From: Echinarachnius parma
Lineage: Eukaryota; Echinodermata; Echinoidea; Clypeasteroida; Echinarachniidae
Direction of reading: 5' to 3'
Assembly (NCBI GenBank): GCA_037951105.1
Contig: JBAMJV010003077.1
Span: 1 to 64,000, forward strand
Length of the DNA stretch: 64,000 nucleotides
A program made the position numbers and the translations under genes. Positions 1 to 10,933 of the stretch are shown here, in pieces. The notes beneath the pieces are model-generated. The model was not told the DNA's origin. It worked only from the letters and a program-made list of their open reading frames with translations, and did not search any database. The first letter of the stretch is position 1. The number at the start of each line of letters is the position of its first letter.

Positions 1-831
1 CAAAAATTAGTAGCAGTAGTAAGAGTAGTAGAAGTAGTAATCAATACTAAATGGTTTCATGTAATTCCAAGGTGGAATTATTATAATTACATGTTATATG
101 TTTATGTCATGGACGTAATAAAACAAACATATATGTAATTATCCTTTCTCATACTGCATTTCTTCTACCGGTAAACAAAATTGATCAAGAACAAGAACCG
201 CGTTCTATATTGATCACAATAAAATGTATCAACATAAACAATGTAAATAAGATTTGCAGGCCGTATTATATTTCGTAACTATAATTTATATAATATACTT
301 TGCCGATTCACTGCACGACATGTACATCATAATATATTTTAATACTATACGCGATTCAAAATCAATATTGAAAGCCGACTCCGTATGTTCGCGACTCCAT
401 TATCAAATTAGAAACATAACATGATTACTACTTTACTAAATGATAAGACTTACCTTATTTGTGTGCACTTCCCAATGAATAGATGGCTAACATAATTATA
501 GATAGTAGATTATATACTGTCGCACCTGTCGTGTACGTGGATATGCATAATATCCCCTATATGTTTCTGAGATAATACGCGATGTCTCTTTTCCAGTCTA
601 AAAGGATACGCAGTCCGCCAGTCGACGAACGCCGATACGCGCCACTGAGCGCATTACGTAATATTCCTTAAAACACCCTTTTCATCAGTGCCTGGTTTGG
701 CTTCGTTCATTTCTCATCATTCATTCTCGTATAAGTAGCGCTCGCATTTTCCCTCGATATCTTCACTCATGTTTCATCATGAAAAACTATTATACCAGTG
801 CACAAGGAGCTTTAAAAAGGGAATATTATAA
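1..831. other. No gene seen
   Basis: A short (AGT)n tract occupies 1-45. The rest is AT-rich unique-looking sequence with a CpG-richer spot at 600-660. No coding signal. Confidence 0.5.
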
Positions 832-1364
832 AGGGATAGTTGAGTTTTGGTCAAACTAACTTTTAGTAACCAAAACGGCACCATTGCGGTACAAAATAAT
901 AGTTATAACTCCACCATGCTCGAAAGGTATAGAACATTACAAACGACTAAATAAAAAGCATGTTATCATTTCAAAAAAGAGCCATTAACATAAGGGGCGC
1001 TCTCTAAAAAAAGCATTAGTTTCAACCATTTTCCATACAAAATTATGCATGTGATGTTTTGTTGAAATGATGATTAAATAGAGAGATCCTCAACAACTAT
1101 TTAAAAACCTCTTCTTAAAATTTTTGAAAAAGTCTAAGCATGTTAAATTTGTTTTTAAAATCATCGAATAAATATGGGCAGAATTATTCCGATCGGATAT
1201 ATTTATTGATATTTCAGCCATTTCTGAACAGATTTTGATCAAATAAAGTTGATTCTGTCACTGAAATTGTATGCTCTTTCAAATGTTGCACTCAGTTTTT
1301 CATCATCTCACAAACAAATTATTTCATGCAGCGCCCTCTATACCAAAACTGAACTACCGCTTTA
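832..1364 (-). mobile_element. M2 element, full length
   Basis: Inverted ends AAAGGGATAGTTGAGTTTTG and CAAAACTGAACTACCGCTTT. The inside matches other M2 copies in reverse: ACTCCACCATGCTCGAAAGG, GGGGCGCTCTCTAA, CCGATCGGATATATTTATTG. About 530 bp, no coding capacity. Confidence 0.7.
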
Positions 1365-1661
1365 AAAGAGAGTTCTGGGCGGATTTTAGCTCTGCAAATT
1401 AATATGTATTATATCACTTGCTTACATAATATTGTATATATATATTATTCATATGTATTGTATAATAGTCTTATGACGATTATCATACCATGCCAAGTGG
1501 CATTACGTCATACCCCAATGATAATGACAAAGTAATTAATAAAGGATTATGATATATTACAGTTGCCCTTTTGCAGAGGGTACCGACACCCCTCTTACAA
1601 GTAATGCTTTGCTCGCAAATACTACGATTCGGGATAAGATGCCAGTACTTTGCCTTTTTAT

Positions 1662-1687
1662 CTGGGGGGGGGGGGGGGGGGGGGGGA
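1662..1687 (+). repeat. Poly-G tract (one of about twenty G or C runs)
   Basis: About 26 G. Similar runs of 10-25 G or C lie near 2576, 3766/3796, 4304, 12630, 17015, 18725, 21400, 24596, 24664, 39357, 41706, 43804, 44414, 45784, 60720 and 61424. Confidence 0.9.
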
Positions 1688-2548
1688 GTGGAATGAATAA
1701 TCGTACGGCGGCCGCAAGGTAGCCGTGGCTATCCTGTGGTTTCCGTAGCGTTTCTTTCGCCTTATACGACGTTTTTTTTTTTTTAGCGTGGAGTTAAAAA
1801 TTCCCGAAGCATCGTACATGCAGGATAGAATGTACGGAAAACACTCCGTCCCTCGGATAAGACAATAAATGGAGGTTCCGTGTATGAAACAGTCACATCT
1901 CATGCGCGGAAAAGGCACATCACAACCAAATTAAAGTGACCGAATAATCATTAAGTTGATTGTGGTCGCTATCGATACGGCAGAAGAAGAAGCCCGACTG
2001 CAGCTGCGCTATAGTTCGAGCGAGGGTGTACATTTATCGGCGGTAAAACTACTACCAAACTAGACGCAGGGCACTCAGGGATGTCTAAGGATTTTTTGTG
2101 AAAAATGGACCCATGTCTAAGGATTTCGAACTTTAAATTTTACATTTTTTTAGCTGTAATATAATACAATGGCCAATCATTTTGCAGTTTCCTGATACAA
2201 TTCTTTATTAAAGTAAACTGAACCATACTACATGTAGTTTACAAGTAGTTTACACACATAATGATGAAAACATCATGCAACATATACTGTGCTAGCACCT
2301 CGATCATCTGTTTTAATTGAAGGACTTTTCCTGTTTTAATTGAAAGATTTTTCAAATTACACCATAATTTGTGTTTGCACCTAGTATAAAACCATTGATA
2401 CACTCCTTTTCAATATGACATGATTTATCTTTTATGTTCACTAAAATTCATCTTTCTTGTACTTTCTTTGTACACTTTCAAAACAGAGCTATTTTAAATA
2501 CATGATGAATACGGGTATGAATACACACAAGATTCAATAGGTATATAC
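1688..2548. other. No gene seen
   Basis: AT-rich sequence with a 12-T run near 1770 and a local duplication of TGTTTTAATTGAA near 2310-2340. The short open frames have no coding features. Confidence 0.5.
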
Positions 2549-2730
2549 AGGGGCGGTGCCAGGGTATTTTCTTATGGGGGGGGGGGGGGGGGGGCGGGGG
2601 GCGATCAATGTAGACGCCGAGGTCACGAAGCGACCGAGCGGGGGGAGGGTGTGGGAGGGGGGTTGGGCCCCCCTCCCACACCAGGGAGCTTTGGCAATTT
2701 TTACACTAACATGGAGCTATCTGGTGCACA
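2549..2730 (+). repeat. G-rich repeat fragment (R1)
   Basis: A run of about 20 G is followed by GAAGCGACCGAGCGGGGGGA and a GC hairpin (GTGTGGGAGG ... CCTCCCACACC) ending GGGAGCTTT. The same block lies in the gene 3 intron element and, inverted, at 4255. Confidence 0.5.
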
Positions 2731-3100
2731 TCGGAGATGAAATTCTCAAATGTTCAAATGATAGAAAAAAGTAAATAGTCTTCAACTATGGTAAAGTAAT
2801 TTGCATAAATATGAATAATACGAATGAAGAATATGAAAGAATTGCTAAGAGGAGGATCAAGTACATGAACCACTTTTAGAGAAATAAATGCATTTTTAAA
2901 TTCACAGTGTCATTTTTGTTTTTTTTGGTGTGGGCGGGGGGGGGGGGAGATGGCATCATGGCACAATGATAAAAACAAACATGTTTGGAGGGCTAACAAG
3001 GGTGCGAAACCACAATCATATACAGGGCGAATTTATTGTTAGGGATGCCTTCATATCAGTATTTAAAAAGTAAGCTTAATTTTCATTTGGAGGTTCAGAT

Positions 3101-3128
3101 TCCCCCCCCCCCCAAAAAAAAAAGGGGG
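3101..3128 (+). repeat. C-run, A-run, G-run junction
   Basis: About 11 C, 10 A and 8 G directly joined. The C and G runs can pair over the A loop. Possibly an assembly-sensitive spot. Confidence 0.8.
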
Positions 3129-3380
3129 GGGGCGACTAATATATAATCACCTGATGTAAGATATTGTATAAGCGAGCGAGCAAAGCGAGTGAGCTTGAAC
3201 ACATTTGCATTTTTCACATTCAAAAACTACCTTTTCTTTCGATATTTTTGTATGGGTATATATTTGTTATGTGGCGTTATAAATGGTAATATAGAAATAC
3301 CCGACGTCGTGAAAATGATATGTTTGTATGCGAGCGAGCGAGCTCAATTTTTTTTCTTCATGTTTTCACACCCCTAAACT

Positions 3381-3715
3381 GAAATAATAATATTATTATT
3401 CTCGATTTATATAGCGCTTATCACGATTGATAATCATCCCAAAGCGCTTTATAATTGTATTATTACCACATCGTATACATTCTGCAATCAATCCAGCACA
3501 CAATGTGCACGTTTTCCACTCCCTGGGGAGCATTACAGTCAGGCAACCTTGTATGCGCACACAATGCTAAGAAACTACGTTTCATCCTTCCGGGTACCCA
3601 TTTATACACCTGGGTGGAATGCTGAAGGAAACACGCGATGGGCATAGTCTGGGCTCGAACTCGGGACCTCACGATTGAAGGCACGTGCTCTACCAATCTT
3701 GCCACACCACGTCTA
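3381..3715 (-). repeat. tRNA-derived SINE
   Basis: On the minus strand the head GTGGCAAGATTGGTAGAGCA and the B-box-like CCCGAGTTCGAGCC are followed by a CCCAGGGAGTGG segment. The tail, AAGCGCTTTGGG then AGCGCTATATAAATCGAG and an (AAT)n-like end, is the common 3' form of marine deuterostome SINEs. Confidence 0.65.
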
Positions 3716-3765
3716 CATAATATAGCATACTATGGCTTACCAGTGACAACTATGAGCGTAGGAGG

Positions 3766-3814
3766 CGGGGGGGGGGGGGGGGGGGAGGAGGCTGCCCCCC
3801 CCCCCCCCCCCCCC
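3766..3814 (+). repeat. Poly-G / poly-C hairpin
   Basis: About 19 G, a short GAGGAGGCTG spacer and about 18 C, which can form a long G-C hairpin. Confidence 0.8.
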
Positions 3815-3835
3815 AAGGATTTGGAAAGCATCGAT

Positions 3836-4112
3836 ATTCGGGCAATCGGCATATCATATTCGGGCACTCGCCATCTCATTCGGGCAATGAACATCCCACA
3901 TTCGGACACTTTCCATCTCTCATTCGGGTAATCAATATATCACATTCGGGCACTCGCAATCTCATTCGGGCAATGAACATCCCACATTGTGGAAATCGCC
4001 ACCTCACATTCAGGAAATCAACATCTTGTATTCGGGCACTCGCCATCTCAATAGGGCAATCAACATCCCACATTTGGGCAATCAACGTTCCACTTTTGGG
4101 CTTTCGGGCAAT
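3836..4112 (+). repeat. Minisatellite, alternating 20/22-bp units
   Basis: About 13 units built on CATTCGGGCA. A 20-bp type ending CTCGCCATCTC often alternates with a 22-bp type ending ATGAACATCCCA. Open frames across it are not genes. Confidence 0.75.
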
Positions 4113-4254
4113 TCCATATTCGAGTTATCCAACTGGTTCGTTTGTGTTTGTATATCGGTCTAATCATGATGGAGATGATTTAAGTCTTGCTTTCTTAAAT
4201 TTAACTATATCAAATTTCCTTCCAAAGTATGCATCAGATTGCATTATTTCGAAT

Positions 4255-4480
4255 GAAAATTGCAAAAGCTCCCTACCGTGGGAGGGGGATACCCCCTCCC
4301 ACACCCCCCCCCCCCCCCCTCGCGCGTTTCGCGCCCTCGGGCTTGGTCGCTCCGCTCCCTCGCAACACGCCCCCCAATATTCGGGCAAAAGACGCCAGCC
4401 CCCCTGGAAAAAAACAGCTACGCCCATGGCGACAACCTGTATAACTGAAGGGAGGGGGGGGGGGGGGGGGGTACTTATTG
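4255..4480 (-). repeat. Repeat fragment R1, inverted copy
   Basis: AAAAGCTCCCTACCGTGGGA, GC hairpin, C run, then CGCTCCGCTCCCTCGC and a G run at 4457-4471. Matches the 2549 and 24037 blocks in reverse. Confidence 0.5.
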
Positions 4481-4481
4481 G

Positions 4482-4861
4482 GTGTACACATATTTCTACA
4501 TTATTTGTAACCTATTATAATAATACAAATAATGTCATATTCATAACGCGCATATCACATAATTATGTTTCTATGTGCTGTGAGAAACTGAAAATAAAAG
4601 AAAAGTTCGGCATACATTATATTTATGTGAATTTGTCTATGAAAGTATCGGGGGAAATTATTGAGGAACGTAATTACACTAACGGTCATAACAAATAACT
4701 AATAGTTTATGTCATACCATGAGCTGCAATTACAGGCCATTGTATTCTAATATGTTATACCACTTCCATTTTCCTGGTTATAAGTTAGCACATCTTTAGA
4801 GTGGGAACTATACCGTTTTCTTAATGTCTACATTTTGTACCCTTTTTGAATGCATCAAAGT
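4482..4861. other. No gene seen
   Basis: AT-rich unique-looking sequence between R1 and M2; an open frame entering from the minisatellite ends here by chance. Confidence 0.5.
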
Positions 4862-5427
4862 TAAAGGGATAGTTGAATTTTAGTAGAGAGGGCGCTAGAC
4901 TACTTTTTTTTTGGTGAGGTAATGAAAAACTGAATGTAAAATTTGAAAGAGCATAATATTTAAATAATAAAATCATCTTTGTTTGATCAAAATCGGTTCA
5001 GAGACGGCTGAAATATCCATAAATATAACAATTTGTAATAAACCTGGGGCCCCAGGTTTATTAGAGACTTTTGAACCAGCCGTTAAAAATTCAAAACAAA
5101 TGCTTCCTCTTTTCAAAAAGTTACAAAATAGGTATTTAAATAGTTGTTGGTTATTTCTCTATCTAATCACTATTTCAGCAAAGCATCACATGCACAATAT
5201 TTTATTCAAAATGGTTGAAACCGATGAGTGTTTAGAGAGCGCCCTCTTACGTTTTAACGGCTCTTTTTTTAATGATAACATGATCTTTACTACGTCATTT
5301 GTAATTTTGTGTTCCTTTCTAGTTATAACTGTTAGTTTGTAATGTAATGATGCAGGTTTTGGTTACTAAAATTCAGTTTCACCAAAACTGTACTCTCCTT
5401 ACCAGAACTCAACTATCCCATTAAATC
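4862..5427 (+). mobile_element. M2 element with internal 28-bp palindrome
   Basis: TTAAAGGGATAGTTGAATTT to AACTATCCCATTAAA. The core has GAGAGGGCGCTAGAC, ATCGGTTCAGAGACGGCTG and a perfect palindrome centred on GGGGCCCC at 5036-5063. The open frame across it is not conserved in other copies. Confidence 0.65.
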
Positions 5428-6239
5428 CCGTTTCTCAGTCTCGGAGTTAGTATGAACATACAGCCTCGGCCCAGGGACCATAATGTAGGGCGAGCCATTA
5501 AAGACGACCACTTCTTTGCTACTCTTGGTTGGGCAAATATTTATTTATGGAAATGAAAGTGTCCCCTTTCTCGTTACTATTGAGACTCGCTTCTAACATG
5601 TCTGAGAGAAAGAGAGTAATTGTTCAACCTGAATATTTTTAGTCACTTCTAAGCTACAGTGTTGACACACTTTGCCGAAACAAGACAGTAGCACTACAAA
5701 GTAGTGAATTAATTCGTTGTCAGTGAGTCGGCTGTAACGCGTTCAGAAGTTTATGTTCATGGGAACGCCATGTTGTCTGATGTTGTCTGAACAGTTAATG
5801 GACATGAATTTTTGAATCGCCATTGTGGATCAGGTGACTTATCTGTGGAATATCTGAAAATATACTTCATGCTGAAGACTCTGACATCGTTTTTATCATA
5901 GCGAAGCCCCCTATTCATCCCAATCAGCTCTAGTCAGATGTACCAAGGGAATTTCCTTAAACAAATCTGACTTCGGGTGGAGACGTTTAGTAGAGCCAGA
6001 CGCGGCAGTCTCAGTGGAAAAGGTACTGTCGGAACAGAGACTGATCGGTTCTAGATATAAACGGTGAATGGAGCCGGACTCAGTATCGGTGGAACAACCA
6101 TCAGGACAGTGACTGATTTTTCTGTCAACCCTAGCTCGAACTAAATGTTTTGGTGGGCTCGACATCGATCTTCATTTTAAATTTTGCTGTGATTCTTCCA
6201 TGCATTTTCCTGACGGGAGCATCGGTGTGCTGGATATAA
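5428..6239. other. No gene seen
   Basis: Moderate-GC sequence. At 5990-6120 a ~70-bp segment is imperfectly duplicated (AGAGCCAGACGCGGCAGTCT and GGAGCCGGACTCAGTATC). An 84-codon minus frame there has no recognisable product. Confidence 0.45.
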
Positions 6240-6530
6240 CGAAGTCAACATCCTTCATGTGAGAAGCACAAGCAAGTTTGTCCAAGTTTGTCCAACTATA
6301 AACTGAGTACATGTTTCTACACTAAACCCATCCTTCATGTCCTATAGGAGGTGTGATTTCGGAAACACTAAATTTACATATATGGACAATTCCTGCGTAG
6401 CACAGTGTTATCCAAGTTTAAACGCGAACCTGAGTAGTTTGTTCTACATGTATATTTAACCCATTCTAGGCGGTGTGATTACGGAAACACTGGTTAATTC
6501 CCTCAGACACATCCTACATGTGACAGTTTG
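6240..6530 (+). repeat. Diverged ~170-bp direct repeat
   Basis: GGTGTGATTTCGGAAACACT (6350) and GGTGTGATTACGGAAACACT (6472) with similar flanks, including CATCCTTCATGTG and CATCCTACATGTG. Confidence 0.45.
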
Positions 6531-6699
6531 GGAAGCACAGATGATACATTCTTTTCCACGCACATTATAAACACGAAGCAGATCGATATTTGTTTTAGTT
6601 TTGTTTGTTTGTTAGTAATTAACCCATCTGAGACTGTCTGCTTTCGGTCAAACAAATACTCGTTTTCCAGACTAGAGACCCCTCTACGTGATATCTGCA

Positions 6700-6809
6700 A
6701 CTCAGTATCTAACGGGTTAAGCACAGCGAAGCGTTCGTCGTCCATGCAGCCCGAGAGTTAAACCTGATTACTGTATACTGTATACAACCTCGCCGTTGAA
6801 CCAACTGAG
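6700..6809 (+). other. Possible untranslated leader exon of gene 1
   Basis: A strong donor, CTGAG then GTAAGAC (GT at 6810-6811), lies 968 bp upstream of the gene 1 acceptor. The same GTAAGAC context lies upstream of genes 2 and 3. The left border is not visible and is set arbitrarily; no TATA box or initiator could be assigned. Confidence 0.3.
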
Positions 6810-6920
6810 GTAAGACGTACTTCCAGGTTTTCAAGTTCAAATTATTTGTAATTACTCCACAAGGAGTGGGTAATGTGCACTTTATGTGCAAGAATGACTG
6901 CAGTGCTCATGAGTATCCGT

Positions 6921-7027
6921 CATGGGCGTCGATCTGTCATTGATACCCATTCATCAGGGGGGACGATCTATTCATTCACCCCCCCCCCCCCTGATGAATA
7001 GGTATTACGTAAGTATCGACGCCCATG
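6921..7027. mobile_element. hAT-like palindromic MITE, copy A
   Basis: Near-palindrome starting CATGGGCGTCGAT and ending ATCGACGCCCATG, with a C-rich centre. Flanked by perfect 8-bp direct repeats GTATCCGT at 6913-6920 and 7028-7035. It lies in the putative leader intron of gene 1. Confidence 0.85.
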
Positions 7028-7035
7028 GTATCCGT

Positions 7036-7103
7036 TGACAGGGGTGATGATAATAATGTGAATAGCGCTATATAAATAAACCGTTATTATTATTATTATA
7101 TAG
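7036..7103 (+). repeat. SINE tail fragment
   Basis: AATAGCGCTATATAAATAAA followed by (TTA)n matches the 3' ends of the SINEs at 3381 and 57490. No head is present. Confidence 0.45.
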
Positions 7104-7208
7104 CTTTTAATTAGTGGAATAGTGTGGGCAATATATATTAAGCAAATAACCATGAGGGATATAATTACAAATATAAAACTAATCTTCTTTTAAACAAATG
7201 GTACAACG

Positions 7209-7521
7209 GATGTGTTTAATTTCGGCCCCGCTTTTTTATATTTGTATTATCCCTGATGGACTATACCCGCTTCGAATACAGTATTTTTTTAAAAAACAAA
7301 TCAGAATAGGGTCCCTTTGCAGAAAGAGATACAATTGATTGTAAGTCAAAAATTTTGCGCGTTTCAACCAATCAGATTTAGAACACATGATCTGACTTTC
7401 AATCGATTGTATCTCTGACAACGGGACCTAGTATTCTGATTTTAAAAAAAGGATTCGAAGCGGGTTTAGTCCATCACGGATACAACAATAACGCGGCTCC
7501 GAAATTAAAAATTAAACACAA
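7209..7521. mobile_element. Palindromic element with a second MITE inserted at its centre
   Basis: The outer arms 7209-7308 (TAATTTCGGCCCCGC ... CGCTTCGAATACAG) and 7429-7521 (GATTCGAAGCGGG ... GCGGCTCCGAAATT) pair. Between them lies an M5 element with TA on both sides, consistent with insertion at the palindrome centre. Confidence 0.6.
7309..7428. mobile_element. M5 MITE (nested)
   Basis: GGGTCCCTTTGCAGAAAGAG ... TGTATCTCTGACAACGGGAC inverted ends, TA-flanked. Related copies at 29333 and 53412. Confidence 0.6.
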
Positions 7522-7756
7522 CCAACAACTTTAATCAAAAACGTTAATCACTTCATCTTGTTAAATTATAGCCATGAAGTAATACATTCCGCATATGATA
7601 AATTGTTTCTTTTTGCTTCTTTTGAAATACATTAACTCGTTCAAGATTATTTGGTTTTGCTATAAAAAAAATGCATTCACCATAGATCACAGCCCGAGTA
7701 TGTTTGAGGTCCAGCCCTGAATGGTTTCAAACTAAATTGCTTTATTTAAAAATGGT

Positions 7757-7796
7757 TAATTCACTTTTCTTTCGCAGTGACAATCCCGAGTCGACG
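7757..7796 (+). promoter_or_regulatory. Splice acceptor and short 5' UTR of gene 1
   Basis: A pyrimidine-rich tract ends in CGCAG with AG at 7776-7777. The exon then holds 19 untranslated bases before ATG. Genes 2, 3 and 4 have the same arrangement, so the true 5' end lies in an upstream leader exon. Confidence 0.7.
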
Positions 7797-9176
7797 ATGC
7801 GCGGCTTCCGAAGTTCGATTTGCAATCGCTCCTTTATGCTGGGAGCCGTGTTCGCTTACGGCACCGTACTGATGTTCATCCTGGCCAACTTTTCGACTCC
7901 GCGGTCGTCCTCGGTGGGATTACGACATCGGTACGACATCTCGTATTCCGGTAGGGCTAGGACTCCAGGCTATGTCAGGACGTCGGCACGTGTATCGGTT
8001 CCCGATGTATCAACTGTGGATTCAGAGGAGGCACATCGGGAATTTGTTAGCTCAAATAATCCCGAAGAGTCCAGAGTAATGGATTGGCCGTTTGGTAGTT
8101 CACCGGTCAATGACGCCGTAGATGACGCGGGACCAGGAAAAACGACAACGGTGGTGAATTCCGATAACGATTCCCATTATACACAAGCGGGAGAGATACC
8201 GTCTATTGGAAACAACGCTGGTAAATCAAAAGGTAGCTCAATTCGTGAGGTCAAGAATGTGACGGATCAACCGAATCAACCGAATCATTCGACACCAGCT
8301 GCCGAGATTCACTGCATCAAATCGAAGGAACGTCGGAAGTACGACCCCTCGTTGGACTGTCAGAAGCGTTTGCCACATGTGATCGGGATCGGGGTGGAGA
8401 AGTGCGGAAGTGGCGCATTGACTTTCTTCCTGAGGATGCACCCTCACGTTGCGCACTCTAGCCCCAAGGAGCTCTACTACTGGAACAAGCGCGCCAACGA
8501 GAGCCTGGACTGGTACCGTAACCTGATGCCGGTGTCCTCCAGGTACCAGGTCACCATGGAGTTCACCCCGTCGTACATATTCGGTCGTGACATTCCGGGT
8601 TTGATGAAGGAACACATTCCAGACACCAAGTTCATCGTGATGCTACGGGACCCCGTCAAGAGGGCCGTGTCACAGTACTTGCATGTGAATTACTACCACT
8701 GGGACGGTGTTAACGACTATCTACCTCTCGCACCCGGCACGCCCGCCCATGCGTTCGTCAACGATACCTTCGAAACGACGGTCGTCAACGGCGACGGCGA
8801 CATCCTCGACGGCAACGCGATCGTCGAGAACGGACTGTACGACGTCCATCTGCAGCGCTGGTTTGAAGTCTTTCCCCGGGACCGTTTCCTGGTCGTCGAT
8901 GAGGGCGAGTTTAGCAAGAACCCTATGCCGAATTTACGTAGGGTCGAGGCGTTCCTGGACCTGCCGCCGTTTTTCAACGAGGACATGATCTACTTTGACG
9001 AGGAGAGGGGTCTGTTCTGCAGAGCGTGGCCCACACAGTTGTGTCTCAGTAAAACCAAAGGACGCCCTCACCCGGCCGTACGAGATGACGTGTTCCAAAA
9101 GTTGACCGACTATTACCGCCCGTACAATCTGCGATTGAATTCGCTACTCCGTCAGAACTTTTCTTGGACCTATTAA
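7797..9176 (+). CDS. HS3ST-like Golgi sulfotransferase, gene 1 (459 aa)
   Basis: Predicted PAPS-dependent sulfotransferase of the heparan sulfate glucosamine 3-O-sulfotransferase type, moving sulfate to a glycan acceptor in the Golgi lumen. A signal-anchor helix spans about residues 13-30, followed by a low-complexity stem to about 185. The catalytic domain has the 5'-phosphosulfate loop GIGVEKCGSGAL (K202), the KELYYWN segment whose Glu aligns with the HS3ST catalytic base, MEFTPSYIF (F256), the 3'-phosphate motif LRDPVKRAVSQYLH (R284) and a C-terminal Cys pair followed by KTKGRPHP. The ATG at 7797 is preferred because a pyrimidine-rich acceptor ends at 7777, only 19 bases upstream, and the N-terminus then aligns with gene 2. 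A longer in-frame reading back to 7704 would start at TTG and run through the acceptor. AATAAA signals lie at 9351 and 9437. Odd point: the Lys of the family EKTP motif is Phe. Family call is firm; acceptor specificity is not known. Confidence 0.92.
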   Translation: MRGFRSSICNRSFMLGAVFAYGTVLMFILANFSTPRSSSVGLRHRYDISYSGRARTPGYVRTSARVSVPDVSTVDSEEAHREFVSSNNPEESRVMDWPFGSSPVNDAVDDAGPGKTTTVVNSDNDSHYTQAGEIPSIGNNAGKSKGSSIREVKNVTDQPNQPNHSTPAAEIHCIKSKERRKYDPSLDCQKRLPHVIGIGVEKCGSGALTFFLRMHPHVAHSSPKELYYWNKRANESLDWYRNLMPVSSRYQVTMEFTPSYIFGRDIPGLMKEHIPDTKFIVMLRDPVKRAVSQYLHVNYYHWDGVNDYLPLAPGTPAHAFVNDTFETTVVNGDGDILDGNAIVENGLYDVHLQRWFEVFPRDRFLVVDEGEFSKNPMPNLRRVEAFLDLPPFFNEDMIYFDEERGLFCRAWPTQLCLSKTKGRPHPAVRDDVFQKLTDYYRPYNLRLNSLLRQNFSWTY

Positions 9177-9885
9177 AAGTAAATTGTTCATTCAGTGAGA
9201 TTCAGTTAGACACAATCAAGAAACGATGTACTTAGCGGTATCATCCTTTGGGGTTCTGTGACCAAGTTTGGCCTGCCCCTCATTCTATCATTTGTATACT
9301 ACTACTAATAATAATGATAATAACAATAATAATAATAATTACATAATTATAATAAAAGTAATATTTATAATAATACAAATAATAATAATAACTGTAATTA
9401 TTATTATTATTATAATAATCGTAAATAATCATACTGAATAAAGAGTATCATTAAAGATGTTCTATTTCGAATCGTTTAAAGATGTTTTTTAAGATGTTAA
9501 ACCATGCTATAAGATGCAAAGCAATACACCTCAACTAAGAATCAGTGACGAATAATGCAGACCTAAATGTGTTACCATCTCTGAGCTTTTATTTTTATTT
9601 TTATTTTTTAATCAGCAGTCTTATATACGTATATCTTTATATCGAAGTACGCAATTAAAACTAATTAACCAATTAACAATTAACAAAATATCACAAACTG
9701 TTTTACCGTGGTTATGCTATAACCGATTTCAATAAAATTCAGGTTATACGATTTTTAAAAACAAATACAGTGTTCAAAGTTGTGTATAGATCCAAAGGTA
9801 TATCAGTTGCTTATGTACACAGTTAAACTCATGGTTTCCTTTAAAATATATAGTATGTGTTGCGACATATACTCTGAGGGAATGA
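9177..9885. other. Gene 1 3' region
   Basis: Holds (AAT)n sequence at 9300-9420, AATAAA signals at 9351 and 9437, then AT-rich DNA. Nothing else recognised. Confidence 0.5.
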
Positions 9886-10147
9886 TTAAAGGAATAGTAC
9901 AGTTTTGGTTTAGAGGGCGCTTCAGGAAATAATTGATATGTAAGGTAATGAAAAACCAAGTGTAATACTTGGAAGAGCATATGATTGTAATGATAAGAAT
10001 GGAAATGGAAATTCGAAAAACCGAAACCTGTCATCTGCTTCTAATGTTAGTACAAATACAACATAATGTACAGCAATGTATGAGGAAACAGCTAGAGTTC
10101 CAAGTAAGTTTTTGTGGATTTGGACAATGTGACTAGATCCCTTAAAT
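9886..10147 (+). mobile_element. M2/M1 chimeric element
   Basis: The left 100 bp (TTAAAGGAATAGTACAGTTT, GAGGGCGCTTCAGG, GAAAAACCAAGTGT) is M2. The right part (AAAAACCGAAACCTGTC ... GGATTTGGACAATGTGACTA) is M1. Confidence 0.5.
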
Positions 10148-10259
10148 AACAAAGCATCCAAGTGAGCTTAATTATTTGTTCCTATTCAAATAGGATGAAA
10201 TTAAGAAAGTGGACTCTTCGAATGTGCTAAAGGACGTTTACAGAAATGAGACTCGCCTT

Positions 10260-10645
10260 TTAAAGGGACTTAGTAACATTGTCCAAATCCTCAAAATCCA
10301 ATTGAAATTATAGCGGTTCCCTCATACCTTGTTGTATTCTTATTAACAAAAGAAGCACGGGACAGGTTTCGGTTTTCAATTTTCCCTTTCGTTAAAAAGA
10401 TATTTACGATTGAAGTGTTCAGATGTCAAGTTATCCAATGGATCGTCAGAACCGTGTACAAAATGAGTGCAATGAGTAAGTTAATGTCACTTTGCATTTT
10501 TTGCTCATTACTCGGCCATATAAAGTCCATTTAACTTGAAATGTTCACACAACACCCAGTGGACATATCAGATTACAACACTATACATTGTGTCAACCAC
10601 TCATCGCTTTTTGCACATGTCAACAAAGTTACTAGATCCCTTTAA
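10260..10645 (-). mobile_element. M1 element, full length
   Basis: TTAAAGGGACTTAGTAACAT to AAGTTACTAGATCCCTTTAA, about 385 bp. Conserved inner blocks include ACAGGTTTCGGTTTTC, GTACAAAATGAGTGCAATGA and TTTGCACATGTCAACA. Confidence 0.7.
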
Positions 10646-10933
10646 CATGCATGGGAAACGCCCTATACACAAGAAAATGAAATATACACTTTAGTTTTAT
10701 CCAAGAATAATGTTATAACTTATCTGTTAATGTAAAGATTTGGACAAAACTTCTTGGAAATTGACTATTTGAGCAATACAATTGTCGAAATTATTATTAT
10801 TTTGTTGTTTTTAAACATATCCAAAAACAAACAAAAACATAATTATGGACGCTGAGTACAAAAGCTATATGCAGGCGAAAGGCATGCGAGCTGGTCGAAG
10901 GTATAGTAACATGTACTCGGCCCGGCAGAGACG

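Noticed and set aside
3655-3715. tRNA gene on the minus strand
   Set aside because: Only A- and B-box-like sequences; stems do not close, and it continues into a SINE body and tail.
3973-4698. 241-codon open frame
   Set aside because: Runs through a minisatellite, a GC hairpin repeat and a G run; no domain, and composition follows the repeats.
4983-5342. 119-codon open frame
   Set aside because: Lies wholly within an M2 element and is not open in the other M2 copies.
7704-7796. N-terminal extension of gene 1 by 31 residues
   Set aside because: It would start at TTG and read through a strong splice acceptor at 7776-7777. The extension has no counterpart in gene 2.
8238-8986. Antisense and alternate-frame open frames over gene 1 (also over genes 2-4)
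   Set aside because: Shadows of the coding frame with no recognisable motifs; the sense frame carries all family motifs.
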